64,000 nucleotides of DNA. It comes from Blastomussa wellsi (taxonomy: Eukaryota; Cnidaria; Anthozoa; Scleractinia; Plerogyridae). Both the position numbers and the translations under genes were made by a program. This document shows, one piece after another, positions 44,201 to 54,485 of the stretch (position 1 is its first letter; every line of letters starts with the position of its first letter). Location of the stretch: contig OX393567.1 of NCBI GenBank assembly GCA_947652115.1, positions 18,518,958 through 18,582,957 on the forward strand, read 5' to 3'. The notes under the pieces are model-generated. The model worked only from the letters and a program-made list of their open reading frames with translations, was not told where the DNA came from and searched no databases.

Positions 44201-47200
44201 CCTAAATTTCCAGGGTAATTTAGGTTGTCGAAGAAATATCGTGACGCAGCTCCTTTAATTCCAAATTCTGTAGCATGTTGTGGCTACAGGTTTTGTTTCT
44301 CCCCAAGATGAGATGCTGGTCCATAACAGGTTACTCCCAGCTATTCTGTTGGTTACCCCAACATCTCACGACACCACAGAAAAATCTACACAATCACAAT
44401 TTCTCAAGGTTGTCTTGAGGTGGTCAGCGTCGGCAAGAGAGGCCATGATACATCGATGGCATAATTTTAGTCCAAATGCGCAAACTTATGAGCTTATAGC
44501 AAAACTTGGAGATAAAATTATGAAGGTGGAAATTGAGAGGTAAATAAACATAACACAGTCCACCTCTAGTATAAATCTCAACCTTAAATTTTCAGGGGTT
44601 TCCTTAGAAATTTCCAAAATATTCACATTCTCTCATTTTTCCGCAGTGCCCATCTCACTGGTACCCGGTTACACCGTCCCATGGGTGGGGACAGGAATCG
44701 TGAGAGTAAAGAATACCGTACAGGAACAAAAATGACTTCACTTCATCTACATCCGCAGTCGATTATTTTTATATACTTTTATTATACATCATTTCACTCC
44801 TTTCACTGGAAAATATGAACTCACATTTCACCTCACGTCCAATTTGTGGCATCATACAGTTGGTATAGTGAAAGCCCAGAATTTCAGGCTTCTTTATTCC
44901 AATTACTTACATGTAAATTGGAAATTCATTGCAATGATCACTTCACACCTTCACAAATTACTTCAGGAACCAGGAACAAAACAAGAGACAATTAACCTGA
45001 CCTCCACAGGAGGTTTCAAAAGCGGAATTTGTTAAAGGCAAGCATGAAGTTCTCTGGAAGGGCTATGGATATCTACTTGAACTATTCAACATTATACTAA
45101 AACAAACAGTAGTAATTACTGTGAGCACGTGGAATGCTAACGAGAAGATGATGCAGGAACAGCACGAATAAGCTCATTGTACATAAGCTCATAAGTACAT
45201 TGCCTTCTTTTTGACATGTAACCAAGTGTGACCCTGATGAATACTTCCACAAGTGAATAAACATATATTCCATGTAGTAATTGAAGCAGAAAGATATTTA
45301 AAGGTTTGTTTGCCACTCCAATCCTTGCAATCACTGAAGTATCAGCTACTCAGATCAGCGATCACAGGGAGAACAAAATGTATGCCAGGAGCAACAATGC
45401 TGCTCTCGATATTGTGGGCACAATGCAGAGATCTGCATTTCGGTGGAACACAATTGAAATGGCTACATCGTAACCTTTGCACTAAATTATTGACACCAAT
45501 GATTTCTTTTAAATTATGCTTATCATAACAAGTTTTGATTTGCGTGCATGCAGATACCTGATTTAGCATTTGACAACTCTGCACAGTTAACAAATTTAAT
45601 ACTTGAACCACCAGTTGTGGGCAGACTTTCTTTTTCACTTTTGTATGTCAAACGATTTGCTGCATCTGGGAAACGTTCTGCTAGGTTTTTCATAGAGTCA
45701 AGCCAGGTTTTATTCTCTAGAAAGGAACACAAAACTGTCATGCACTCCATATAACAAGAATGTGATTTAACATTCACGGAGGAACTGCAAACAGTTTGGT
45801 AAATTGTGCAATGAATGCATTAATGCAATTATTGCTGAGAAATCAATAAAAGTTAATGATCTTAGAGTGACAGTTTATTAATAACTAAATGGGAGAATTA
45901 TTAAGCCTCAAATAAAGGAATTAGGCTAAAATAATTGTAATTGTTTACATGCTAGGGAGGCCATTTCACTCAGTCTGCATCTCGGGCTTGCATAACTTGT
46001 GAGAATTCTCCAAACCCCCCGAGTGTTTAGATGAGGGTATGTAAACATGGAAAAAAGTCCTCTGTTGCTTTTATAAAATACTTTTTCAAAAATATGCACA
46101 ACCATGTTTACATAAATCATTCCAATACGCCAAAGATGTATGTGCACTCTTACAACACTAGATATGGCTCAAAAGATAACTTGTACAAAATGTACTTTAG
46201 GACAAACATTGGTAATGTTGGTGACTAACCTCTGGCAAAACCTACCCTCGGATTTTAAGACTCTTAACACTTTCTACAAAAAGGTCAAACAGCACCTTTT
46301 GATGTTTTCTGCTTATCGCTTTATTATTTGTGGTTGCGAGTGAAAGCTACAAAATCATCTAACGTTTCCTGCCTGGGGTTTAACTAGAAAACCTAACAGT
46401 TTATTTAAACTCGAAGCATTTCCCTGCATACAAGAAATGCCCTGAAAAATGAATTTAGACATAAAAAAGAAAAAATATATTATTGCAGCGCAACATGCCT
46501 AAAGTGTGACCACCCAACAAACGTTTTTGACAAGTTACAATTAGCCAATCAGAGAGTGCAAATTTGTTTGAGCTGTCCTGTCTCCTTGCAATGTTCAAAG
46601 CTGATGTTGCAAAACCTGTTGAATCGCAATAGACCATATTCACGATAGCTGCCATGGTGGTTTTCGCATATTAATGCAAAATCATGCCGTTTCTCAGAAA
46701 ATGGGACGGTCTAAAAAGTGAACTATCTGTGGTAAAGCCGCATTTGAGAGACAAGTTATGGAATAATGATTGCATTATAAGGAATAGTTTGAAATAGTTA
46801 CTGGATATCTTGACTTGTTAACTACGCAAGCCTTTTTTATAAAGTGCCAACATTGACCTAAACTTAGAATATTTAAACCACAAAACAGAAACCAAAGCAT
46901 GGCTATGAAAGAAATTATCAGACACGATACGAAACTAGCTGAAATTTGTCGATTTAGGCTTGTTTGCCCCCTCACAAATCACATGCCTAATTTACATTGC
47001 AATGTGAAAACAAACATGGCGGCTATCGTGAATAAGGTCTATTGCAAACAAGGTTGTAGTTTTAACAAGGAGTCAGGACAACTCAAACAAATTAACGCTC
47101 TCAAAAAAGTTTGTTGGGTGGCCACACTAAGGCCCGTCGCACTGTGAAGGCATAAATAAAATTCATCAATTTTTACTTGCGGTACTTGGCAGTGAGGATG

Positions 47201-50200
47201 ATTATGTTGATGTCTCTACTTTAATGTTAAAAATTACTAATTATTACTAATTAAACTCAGTAGCCATTATTATTATTAATTTCTCATGTTTTCTAAATCC
47301 TAGCTATTGGTATATGTGTATTTGTATATGTCTATTGGTATATGTGTATACCTATTTATATTTATTTATTTACTTATTTATTTTATTCATTTACCTAATT
47401 TTAATATTAATGTATTTTTGCTAAATTTCATTGTAAGTTGTACAACCCGCCTCAATTAGCTTTGCTATATGCGGGTTGTACAAATCTGTAAATTTGTATT
47501 ATATTAGATATTCCAATAAATGATGATGATGATGATGATAAGATTTTTTGAAAATGTAAAAATTCAATGGAAATGCAAATAAAATATTGTTATTGTTGTT
47601 GTTCTTCACTCGCATTGCACACTGATCGTTCATCTCTGCAGGTCCATAAATTACAAATCATGAGGCATTAGTCAAATTATGGACTAAGATGGTCTAGTTC
47701 ACTTCACCACAAGTCTCCTGAAACTCAGTGGTTTGAACAGGTCACTATTGTGAGGCACTAGATTTGACTAACTGTTCCTCAGGGCCACAAATATCAATCG
47801 GTCATCAGACAACGGCCGACCTAAATTTGCCAGTGTCTGGTGAAATCCCAACTGTGGTCAGTGTCCGGGCAATTTTTGCCTTCCAATTGATATACAATAA
47901 CAAATTACCTAAGAATGCATTTTTTACTTGATACATGTAGCTAATTTAACAGGTTTTCATATTGAGCAATACTGTAGTACAGGATGGTGTCCAACATTAT
48001 TTCTGTTCTGTCCGATAAAAATGGTAACCAACGTACCATCCGCACTCAGATGGCAAATTTTGTTTTACGCTTCCAAAACATTCCACAAAGGTTTTCTCTA
48101 CCAAATTTTCAGTTTGGTAATCGTGTACACAATTGAAAACACCAAATTACTCCATAACCACAGAGTGCCAATCACCTTGAAATTGAAGACTGATAAACTC
48201 TTTGAAAAGCGAGATTAAATATTTTGGATTGATGCTTTCTTTTGGTTCAAGGTGTGCAGATTGAAAAATGTGTCAGTTTTGACGCTTGAAAAAAATTTGT
48301 CCCGCCTTGAAGCAGGACTATGGAGCCTTTGAAGTTTGGTATGACTTGATAAAATTTGGTAGGAAAAAAAATTCTGTCTGCACTTGTAAACCGGTACTGA
48401 TGACAGATATTTTTGCAAAACAAACAAAAATTTGCCTAGTTAGGATGGTACCTAAGTCAGACATGTGTCCTTTCATGGGAACAAATACTTGCAGACTTGG
48501 TTCCTGAAACGCAGATTGTCTTCTTTTTCTCATGCTTGTGGTAACTGAATTTATATTTTCCCGTATTTATTTTCTACCAGAGTTCATTCTTTGTACCTCG
48601 CTGGCAATATCTTAAAGGGCTTTGTCATGGATGACACATTTTGAAAAGTTTAGCCTAAATTTTGCTCTGTCCTGTATGACACATTTTGAAATGTTTAGCC
48701 CAAGTGTTTCAAATTTGTCAATTACAATCCTTCTCAATCTTCTTCATTCAAAGCCATCATTGTTTCTTCTAAGTTCATTGTTTCATCTTTGGCGTTTTTC
48801 TTCCTTGGTAAACAATTATTTCAAGGTTTCCTTTGATTTGAAGGTAATTTTAAACATTACCAAAGTTGAATTCATTCAAGATAACTGAGCCCCTTTAATA
48901 CCTACTTGCTGGTTGTGAAGGTGAATTTCCAAATCCTTCCATCTTCGTTCCTGTTGGTCCCATCATTGCTACAAAATTGGAAGAACAAAATTCATACAAT
49001 CAGAGAATAGGAATCATTATTATGTCACCAGTCACTTAATACACTAGGCTTTCAAAAATCTCCTGTCTCACATACCGCGTATAGTTTTTGTTCCACTGCT
49101 CTCAACATTGAAGAGAAGTTCAATCAGTTCCTGTATAAAAACATCACACAGCTGTAACAACGTCTATCGTTTATTCAAATTTACTTACTGGGAGGCAATT
49201 GAAAATGGATTGCACCTTGAAAACTGAGATTTAGGCACTGCCTCTAACTCTTTTTTGAGAACTTTCAAAGCACAGAATGCCATTCCGTAAATGTTTGCAA
49301 CAATTTCTATTCTTTTAAAGTGCAAATTTTTGTCAAGAAAATAAATATGGCCATATTGCAACAACTCACTGATGCTGCAGCTCTCACTCGCTGATTGAGA
49401 GCATCACCTCTTAGATAGTCCATTTGGCCAGTAAAACCTATAAAGTAATAAAATTTACACACTTCATTATCTAGAAAAAAAGATTTTAAACTATTGGCAG
49501 TTGTCTTTTTATCTTGTTGGCCAGTTAAATACTGTCTTGGCTTTTTTATTCATTGCTTATCAGTCAGTAGCTAGAGATTCCAATGAGCCAGTTCGACAAG
49601 TACCGGTACCATAGATACCGGTATATAGGTAAAGGTAAAGTCTGCGTCGAGCCAAGTGGCCCATACCGCCTGAGCTTATCCCAGGTTCCGTAGCATAAAG
49701 TGACTCCGAGAGTATTTCTACTGCCCCCCTGGATGGGATCCATCATAGGATTACCTCCAGCAGCATTTCACCAGTACCCATTTATGCACCTGGGTGGATG
49801 GAGGCACTGCAAGATCACAATACAGTGCCCCACCCAGAGTCCGCACACTAACCATTAGGCCACCGCACCTCCCACAATATAGTTATATGTTGTGGTTCAA
49901 GTTTGCAAATGGTACAATCTGTTATTTCCCTGTTTTACAACCATTATCTTATATTGACCTATATTGCCATTTTACTTTACTTTAAGCATTTTCTGGACAG
50001 ATCAGAAGGGAGAAAGGCACAAACAGCAGGCTTGTACAGCCCTTATTAAAGCACCAACCCATGAAATACAGAACACTCAACCAAAGCCAGACCACAACAC
50101 TGGGAACTCCATGCCCTACTCTTTCCAAGAAGTGTGTGGGTTCTTTATCGTCCCCTGCTAGCCATGTAACACTGTAGGTACAGGAGACGGGGTTTATAGT

Positions 50201-53200
50201 CCTTGTCCGAGAAGACTTGAACGTCTAACCATTTGCAGATGTCATTGCAAAGGCAGCACGTTCTCCTCAGTTATTTTAAGACCATGAGTGTTGGTCCGGT
50301 TAGGGGACTCGAACCCTCGACCTTGCAATCAAAATAAATTTGAGGGGGAAAAATTCAAAAGTCTTGTAATCAAAATAATTCGAAAAAATATAGGAAAAGT
50401 ATACAAAAATTCCCGAAGAAAACAATGAAAGGGGGCAACTCGTAACCCTGAGCGAGGGACCCTAAATCGGGTACTAGGCTGTTGGGTCAACAGCCACCCG
50501 GTCCTGGCAAAAGGACAGGAGCGGACAAAATCCTGCACAGTCTACCCAACTGAGCTAACCAGGTGGTGGTGTCCTCAGAACAAAAGAAAAAATTATATCA
50601 ATAATTGTACCAAAGGCAAAATTGAACCACAGTGATGTACAAGTGTAGCTTACTTTCAGCCTCCCTAAGAATGTCTGCTTTATGTCGAAGTGCACTTCTG
50701 AACTCAGAATGGCCATTGCTTCCTATATAGCACAGGATTTTAAGGACCTAAGGGTACAATAAAATGTCAAACCATTCTAATGTCATACATCCCAGTCATT
50801 TTCTAAGAAAAATTATAGGAAAAGTAGGAATGCAGGAGCAAAAATGTAGGAGATTTTAATGGACGTCTCATGATCATGTTGTTCCTACTACTGTATTTGC
50901 AATTGTTAAAAACTAAAATGGTACTTTACAATGTGCTCATCAAATATTATTATTTTACAAATGTTAACAGTACTTATCGCCAGTCACACAATAACTAACA
51001 ACCTCCAAAAAGCAACCATGTGCAATAAGTTAACAACCAAAACCAAAATACAATTTGTCATGGGAACAAAGATTGCAGATGTCTTTGCAAACATCCATGG
51101 CAGAAGAAAAACAAAGTGTTCTGCTAAAAATTATGTACAATATGGAAGGAACATTGCCTCAATGACAAGTTTCCTCTAAGGGACATAAACAAACAGGATG
51201 TTGCCCTGTTCACAGAACATCTCATTACTATGATTAAATCCACGGGGGAAATCTCAGAGAAAGAAATACCATTCTTAAGAATAGTGTAGCACAAGGGCAA
51301 AAATATTCAAAAAGCCTCTGCTTGACATAAACCAAAATAAGAACTTACAGTTCCCTGATTTTACCCATGCCACTGAACTAACAGAAACCCAACAGAAGTT
51401 TGAAAAACAAGGCAAAGCATCGGACGTTTTTTTAGAGGAACAAACTCCTTAAAACAGCTTTCAAAAAGAATCTCTCTAAATTCAAAACCTGCCTGGAATA
51501 GCGGGATAGCCCCCCCCCCCAAAAAAAAAAAAATGTAAAGAGGCAATTTATTACGAAAAGTCATTTTCATAAGACGAATGGCACTACAAGAGAAAAAAGG
51601 ATTCATGAAAAACTCCTATTCATTACTACATATATTACTCTATCCCTGGAATTATTTATCGCAAACAAATATTGATACAGGATTGAGCTTTAATTCAAAA
51701 CCAGCCACTGCTAAAAGCCATCTATAAAAACTCCTGTTATATGAAATGAGGGAAACTTATATGCTCTGAAGGTAAGCAACCACACAACCACAAACTTTGG
51801 CAAACCTGTACACTGTCAAGAACTTTTAATCCACAAGGTCACACTACACTCAATACAACTCAGTCTGAACCATTTGACCTCCTTATTTATAGGAAATATA
51901 GGAGTTTTTGGCCAATTAAATTATTATAGGAGTTCTATAGGATGCTATGAAATAAATATGAAATGTAGGATAGCTGGGATGTAACATTATTTATATTTTA
52001 GGTATCAGCAACATTTATGTGTGAATGATACAAAGGGAATCGAGTGAAGAATTAACCCCACCCTGGGGTGGGTGGGTGGGGGGACTCTCACATATAAAGG
52101 AGGGGGGGTTATGGGTTTTGGCTATTTGTCCAGGACAGCCAGTGCACCAATATATTTTAGCTGCAAGGTCTTGTTATGGGTTCCATGCGACAAAATAAGT
52201 GTTAGCAGTCTTGACCCATCAGACATAAGAAATGGTATGAGTCAAACTTTTCATATGGGAACTTGCCTCAGTGGGAATTAGGTTGTAATAACAACGAGAA
52301 GGCAAAATTGGAATGAGAGGATTGCTCCCAGTCTAATTCCAAGTAACAAAAACTATATTTCAGTGCTTTAACCTCTGGGGTAAGTATATAAACAGGGTTT
52401 GGCTATAATGAATAACCAGCCTCGTCCCTTGGTGTTCTTGGCTCAGTGGAGTCCGGAGCTCCTTCCCAGACTTCACGTGGACAGTGAGGCGAGGTAGAAC
52501 GCCTAAGGAATAGACCTTTTTAACTACGTATGTAAATTGCCCATTTCAGATCATGTGATGCTCTCCCGAGAATTACTCCTTTGTCCATTTGTTTGAATTT
52601 GAAAGCAATAAGTCTCACGGGTATCATCATGTGATCTGAAATGGGGCAACATACAAACGAAGCTACAAAGGTCAAAAGGCTGATAAATAACATAATAAGT
52701 ACCTTGTATTTGATATATGGAGATTGTTTTTTCAGTCTTCCAAGTAAAAAATCCAAAAGAGAGTTACAGCTACTTATTGATTCATAAGTTATACCTGATG
52801 TGTATATCAAGAAAAGTTTATAACAAAAGAATGTATTGCTCCATTCATAAAACTATTGATAAATCTTATCATCCTTGTCAACTCTGGGCACATTTTGTTG
52901 CTATATTTCCAGGGGCAAATACAAATATCAGTCCACAAGTTTATGATATTTGATGGGCCAATCATATTAGACCAGAGGGATGGCAAACAATCTCGTCCCC
53001 AGAGCCCGCTTTTATTTTGGTTAGCACCAAGAACACAGACTCTGGCCAGGGCCAATTTTTGGTGAATGCGCATAGTGCATTGTTTTGATTCTCAGCCAAT
53101 CAGATTATGCGAAAAAGTTTTGACTTTAAACAGATTGGCCGGAAGTCCGTGAAATGTGGACTTCCAGGATCGGTCCTTGCCAGAGTTCTTGGTGCTGACC

Positions 53201-54323
53201 AAAAGAAAAGTGGGTTCTGGGGATGAGATTGGAAGGCAAATTTTAACTTTGAGAGACAGCAAGACTAGCATTTTTTCTGCAAGACCAAGACTTTTCGATT
53301 TTTTGGATTGTGAGACCAAGATTGAGACACCAAAATAGCTTTGGAACCAATCAAAAGATGGGACTGCGGGACCCGTAAAATTTCAATGAAGATTTGCCAA
53401 AACACGGGACTTGTTCTCCAAACTGAAATATCCTTGATACTGGCAATTTGTATGCTCCTTTATGAAAGTTTATAGTATGGTGAAGAGAAGCTGATTCTAG
53501 TCTCTGAAAACAGAAATGCAGATGCAGCAAAATGAGCATACAAGTAAACAGGCACTTATTGCAACAGATGATACAGCGTTCTATACTCGTGCTATACTTC
53601 CGGGCTTGGTTACTATCCATCTCAGATGTCCGTGGACAAGGGCTTTTTTTCGGCCCGCTTCACGGACCGTTGGTTTTAGTCTGCAGTTCAAAAATTCTGG
53701 TCACGTGATAACATTTTTGCATTTTGATAAAAGATCTTCAACTGTACGGAGGACATCTTTCCTTCCTCTGGACTTTGACAAACGTGGGAAAGCGTGAGAA
53801 AGGCAGTTCACTTTTAGCGGCCGTGGGAACAACCAAAATGGCATGATGTGATCAGTGTTTTGAAAACCGCAGAGCCGCAAAAATGTTATCACGTGACCAG
53901 AATTTTTGAACTGCAGACTAAAACCAACGGTCCGTGAAGCGGGCCGAAAAAAAGCCTGGATAGTAGCTAGTGCAGTGTAGTTCAACTTTTAATTTACTAC
54001 ACCACATTCAAAACAGAAATTTTCAACTTAGGGAAAAGGATACTGTTGATTTCTTGATACAAGTAGCCGGAGGTTGGATTATCGTCGTCTGATGTCGCCT
54101 TCGTCAGCAGCGGAATCTGGAATTATTATAATTGCATTGGGAAGCTTTATACCAATTAGTTTGCAGGCTCAAATAAGAGACACGTTCACTGAAATTGCAA
54201 ATATCGTCAAATAACAAATGGAGAGCAACATTTTTTCTCTTTTGCGCACAGTGATACCTTTTTCGCGAACGAAAACGTCTCTGAAACTTTCCCCATGGCG
54301 TTTGCTGCCATTTGACCCGCCAT
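34506..54323 (-). CDS. TEPSIN: Tepsin, AP-4 complex accessory protein; sixteen exons
   Basis: Exons: 54258-54323, 54044-54116, 52703-52794, 50654-50747, 49370-49437, 49076-49130, 48906-48968, 45558-45716, 43639-43675, 43071-43205, 42352-42430, 40020-40154, 39092-39140, 37555-37607, 36479 region (36469-36552) and 34506-35258. All phases agree and give 664 codons. An ENTH domain spans about residues 15-131: IPLLTKATSDDDNPTSGYLY, VLKILCYIGSNGHSEFRSAL, DYLRGDALNQRVRAAAS. Next come KMEGFGNSP, a VHS-like domain (about 255-370; GGIRAVPSKEALNQFTKRC, QLKSLHVLEHLLKSD) and two short motifs: PLFSGMSL near 404-411, matching the AP-4 beta-ear motif LFxG[ML]x[LV], and DAFSFV near the C-terminus, resembling the epsilon-ear motif S[AV]F[SA]FLN. 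In mammals tepsin works with AP-4 at the trans-Golgi network. One intron (42351) has a GC donor. Confidence 0.92.
35971..36333. repeat. Foldback MITE in a tepsin intron
   Basis: CCATTTTCTAAACGAGCAGG at the left is mirrored by CCTGCTCGTTTAGAAAATGG at the right, and the inner arms pair over about 170 bp (GAGCATCCAAAAATTAGTAA with its complement). Confidence 0.8.
36469..36552 (-). CDS. TEPSIN: Tepsin exon 15 with AP-4 beta-ear binding motif
   Basis: Encodes DDDTGISFTRHFAADDTPPL and FSGMSLHP. PLFSGMSL fits LFxG[ML]x[LV] at every defined position. Phase 0-0, 84 nt. Confidence 0.82.
36819..36880. repeat. Short hairpin repeat
   Basis: GCCTGCGAACACAGAC pairs perfectly with GTCTGTGTTCGCAGGC across a 30-nt loop. 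Related ends occur near 1071, 2968 and 30332. Confidence 0.65.
37555..37607 (-). CDS. TEPSIN: Tepsin exon 14
   Basis: Encodes DVHVTNKVNSEDLLNVEN, a linker. Acceptor CCTTTCAG; donor AAAAT|GTAGGAG, in phase with exon 15. Confidence 0.6.
37735..37965. repeat. MITE with ACAGTCTTTCCCGTAAAAC ends
   Basis: Left ACAGTCTTTCCCGTAAAACC and right GGTTTTACGGGAAAGACTGT are perfect inverted copies, followed by GTGAACAC/GTGTTCAC. Confidence 0.8.
37965..38402. repeat. MITE abutting the previous one
   Basis: Left AAAGTGCACCTAGCCCCAAA and right GAGGTTAGGTGCACTTT are inverted copies; inner arms include TCGCTAAAATAAACCTTTGC and its complement, and GACGTCACAAAC with its complement at the centre. Confidence 0.78.
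39092..39140 (-). CDS. TEPSIN: Tepsin exon 13 (last VHS-like helix)
   Basis: Encodes IILLINAKMDKEKVQQ. Acceptor TGTTTTCAG, donor AAG|GTGGGC. Confidence 0.75.
39330..39485 (+). repeat. SINE copy, internally deleted
   Basis: B-box region (GGTCCTGCAAGCCC), GTTCTTGGGCAAGACACTTT, then a jump to GGACTAGCATCCCATCC and the 3' tail; the GTATAAATG block is missing. Confidence 0.6.
39493..39958. repeat. Inverted-repeat element, family shared with 63211-63594
   Basis: Left GGGGGTGAATAGGGGTAC and right GTGAACCTATTCACCCCCC are inverted ends. The inside is rich in AATCCGC/GCGGATT words. The copy at 63211-63594 lies in the opposite orientation with matching internal words (TTCGTTCAAATCCG and its complement). 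Confidence 0.7.
40020..40154 (-). CDS. TEPSIN: Tepsin exon 12 (VHS-like domain)
   Basis: Encodes KSLHVLEHLLKSDIPHVATG then MSHCCTNLQELAKTESGNVL. Phase 0 at both ends. Confidence 0.82.
40871..41117 (+). repeat. SINE copy
   Basis: GTGGGAGGCACAGTGG head, missing the A-box middle, then GAGTTTGAGCCTCAGCTGGG, GTTCTTGGGCAAGACACTCA, GTGTATAAATGGGTACCGG, and a TTTACCTTTACC tail. Confidence 0.7.
41175..41655. repeat. Dispersed repeat with a strong central hairpin, also at 58027-58326
   Basis: Starts ATATATAACAATTATTCCAT. Contains AAAACTCCGACTAT - TGGCTC - ATAGTCGGAGTTTT (about 41567-41600), a perfect 14-bp stem with a 6-nt loop. The copy at 58027 shares both ends and the hairpin but lacks about 190 bp of the middle. 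Confidence 0.7.
42110..42245 (-). repeat. Diverged SINE fragment, minus orientation
   Basis: CCAAGTGGCCCATACTACTG and GTTTATCCCGGTTTCTGTAC are the reversed 3' part of the SINE family; the head is gone. Confidence 0.45.
42352..42430 (-). CDS. TEPSIN: Tepsin exon 11, followed by a GC donor
   Basis: Encodes CSTLNINKVLEALNNRFLEP and VTEVQL. A GT donor four bases downstream would break the frame with exon 12; using GCAAGT directly after CAATTG keeps the frame and gives VQL-KSLHVLEHL. Confidence 0.75.
43071..43205 (-). CDS. TEPSIN: Tepsin exon 10 (start of VHS-like domain)
   Basis: Encodes an acidic linker then LVENITSEGGIRAVPSKEAL NQFTKR, matching the first helix of the tepsin VHS-like domain. 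Donor AAAAAG|GTAAAAC. Confidence 0.8.
43639..43675 (-). CDS. TEPSIN: Tepsin exon 9 (37 nt)
   Basis: Encodes GFKPFLDDEDAH in the acidic linker. Acceptor TCTACAG, donor CATCA|GTAAGA; in phase with exons 8 and 10. Confidence 0.65.
44006..44256. repeat. MITE with AAAGGAGC ends, family member 2
   Basis: Ends AAAGGAGCTATGTCAC and GTGACGCAGCTCCTTT; interior CATTTCAATCTTCTCCATCC as in the two sister copies. Confidence 0.7.
45558..45716 (-). CDS. TEPSIN: Tepsin exon 8
   Basis: Encodes NKTWLDSMKNLAERFPDAAN and a Ser/Thr-rich linker. Acceptor CCTTTCTAG, donor CAG|GTATCT. Confidence 0.78.
46484..47146. repeat. 660-bp foldback element
   Basis: Left CCTAAAGTGTGACCACCCAA and right TTGGGTGGCCACACTAAGG are inverted; inner arms pair CAATAGACCATATTCACGAT with ATCGTGAATAAGGTCTATTG. 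A related solo end lies at 56748-56815 (CAGTGCGACACACCTTAG, GGCCACCCAACAAAC). Confidence 0.7.
47400..47560. repeat. Repeat 3' end with simple tandem tail
   Basis: CCCGCCTCAATTAGCTTTGC and TGCGGGTTGTACAAATC end in (GATGAT)n near 47521-47540. A similar GGCCCGCCTCAATTAGCCAC occurs at 62515, so these look like 3' ends of one LINE-like family. Confidence 0.4.
48614..48897. repeat. MITE with AAAGGAGC-like ends, family member 3
   Basis: AAAGGGCTTTGTCATGG left and TGAGCCCCTTTAA right; interior TCAATCTTCTTCATTC. More diverged than the other two, and it carries a direct repeat GACACATTTTGAAA. Confidence 0.55.
48906..48968 (-). CDS. TEPSIN: Tepsin exon 7 (EGFGNSP block)
   Basis: Encodes AMMGPTGTKMEGFGNSPSQP and A; the M-x-GFG-S block follows the ENTH domain in tepsins. 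Donor GTAGGT. Confidence 0.78.
49076..49130 (-). CDS. TEPSIN: Tepsin exon 6
   Basis: Encodes ELIELLFNVESSGTKTIR. Acceptor TATACAG, donor GCG|GTATGTG. Confidence 0.75.
49370..49437 (-). CDS. TEPSIN: Tepsin exon 5 (ENTH end)
   Basis: Encodes FTGQMDYLRGDALNQRVRAA and AS; the GDAL-N-RVR block closes the ENTH domain. Confidence 0.87.
49625..49878 (-). repeat. SINE copy, minus orientation, near full length
   Basis: Starts with GGTAAAGGTAAAGTCTGC (reversed tail) and ends with TAACCATTAGGCCACCGCAC then CTCCCACA, the reversed A-box head. Confidence 0.75.
50290..50575 (-). repeat. Possible second tRNA-derived repeat
   Basis: On the minus strand CTGGTTAGCTCAGTTGGGTA (about 50567-50548) matches a tRNA A-box and GAGGGTTCGAGTCCCC (about 50317-50302) a B-box, but the spacing is about 240 nt, far too wide for one tRNA. 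A tRNA-derived SINE with an insert, or two fragments, fits better than a working tRNA gene. Confidence 0.4.
50654..50747 (-). CDS. TEPSIN: Tepsin exon 4 (ENTH)
   Basis: Encodes VLKILCYIGSNGHSEFRSAL and RHKADILREA, aligned with the ENTH VLKIL block. Acceptor ACCCTTAG, donor GAAA|GTAAGC. Confidence 0.87.
52515..52674. repeat. Foldback MITE next to tepsin exon 3
   Basis: GACCTTTTTAACTACGTATG ... GCCCATTTCAGATCATGTGA at the left mirrors TCATGTGATCTGAAATGGGG ... GAAGCTACAAAGGTC at the right. It ends 29 nt from the exon donor. Confidence 0.75.
52703..52794 (-). CDS. TEPSIN: Tepsin exon 3 (ENTH)
   Basis: Encodes ITYESISSCNSLLDFLLGRL and KKQSPYIKYK. Acceptor CACATCAG, donor AAG|GTACTT. Confidence 0.85.
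53641..53956. repeat. Foldback element with near-perfect 80-bp arms
   Basis: GGCTTTTTTTCGGCCCGCTT through CACGTGATAACATTTTTGC is mirrored almost base for base by GCAAAAATGTTATCACGTGA through GGGCCGAAAAAAAGCC. It lies in the tepsin intron between exons 3 and 2. Confidence 0.88.
54044..54116 (-). CDS. TEPSIN: Tepsin exon 2 (ENTH start)
   Basis: Encodes IPLLTKATSDDDNPTSGYLY and QEIN, the start of the ENTH fold. Acceptor ATTCCAG; donor AACA|GTATCC, phase 1. Confidence 0.85.
54258..54323 (-). CDS. TEPSIN: Tepsin exon 1 (start codon)
   Basis: First ATG in frame at 54321-54323; encodes MAGQMAANAMGKVSETFSFA then KK and ends at donor AAG|GTATCA in phase 0. The frame upstream is open to a TTG only. 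Confidence 0.8.
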
Positions 54324-54485
54324 CTTGAAGGCAAACTTCGGCTCCCGCGAGAATGCGGTTTTCACCAGTGCGGAAAAATCGTCGTGTAACAACAACATAT
54401 ACTCGGAAACGAGGCACTCAAAGCAGCATAAACAAAGAACTGCTCAGAGTAAATTCTTTGCCGCATGTTGTAGATTGGCGAATTT
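54324..54485. promoter_or_regulatory. Short bidirectional promoter region between tepsin (-) and the HAD gene (+)
   Basis: Only 162 bp separate the two start codons, read outward. No TATA box is evident in either direction, and the stretch is richer in CG dinucleotides than its surroundings (TCCCGCGAGAATGCGG, GAAACGAGG). This fits a shared TATA-less promoter, though 5' UTRs must overlap it. Confidence 0.55.

Noticed and set aside
44280..44543. 87-codon plus-strand frame in a tepsin intron
   Set aside because: No family similarity, no splice context, and it overlaps diverged repeat fragments.
50290..50575. Working tRNA gene on the minus strand
   Set aside because: A-box and B-box-like motifs are about 240 nt apart and no cloverleaf closes; a tRNA-derived repeat is more likely.
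54104..54417. Longer minus-strand frames over the tepsin start as a separate protein
   Set aside because: They are in other frames than exon 1 and exon 2, begin at non-ATG codons and have no motif, whereas the spliced ENTH reading is strongly supported.
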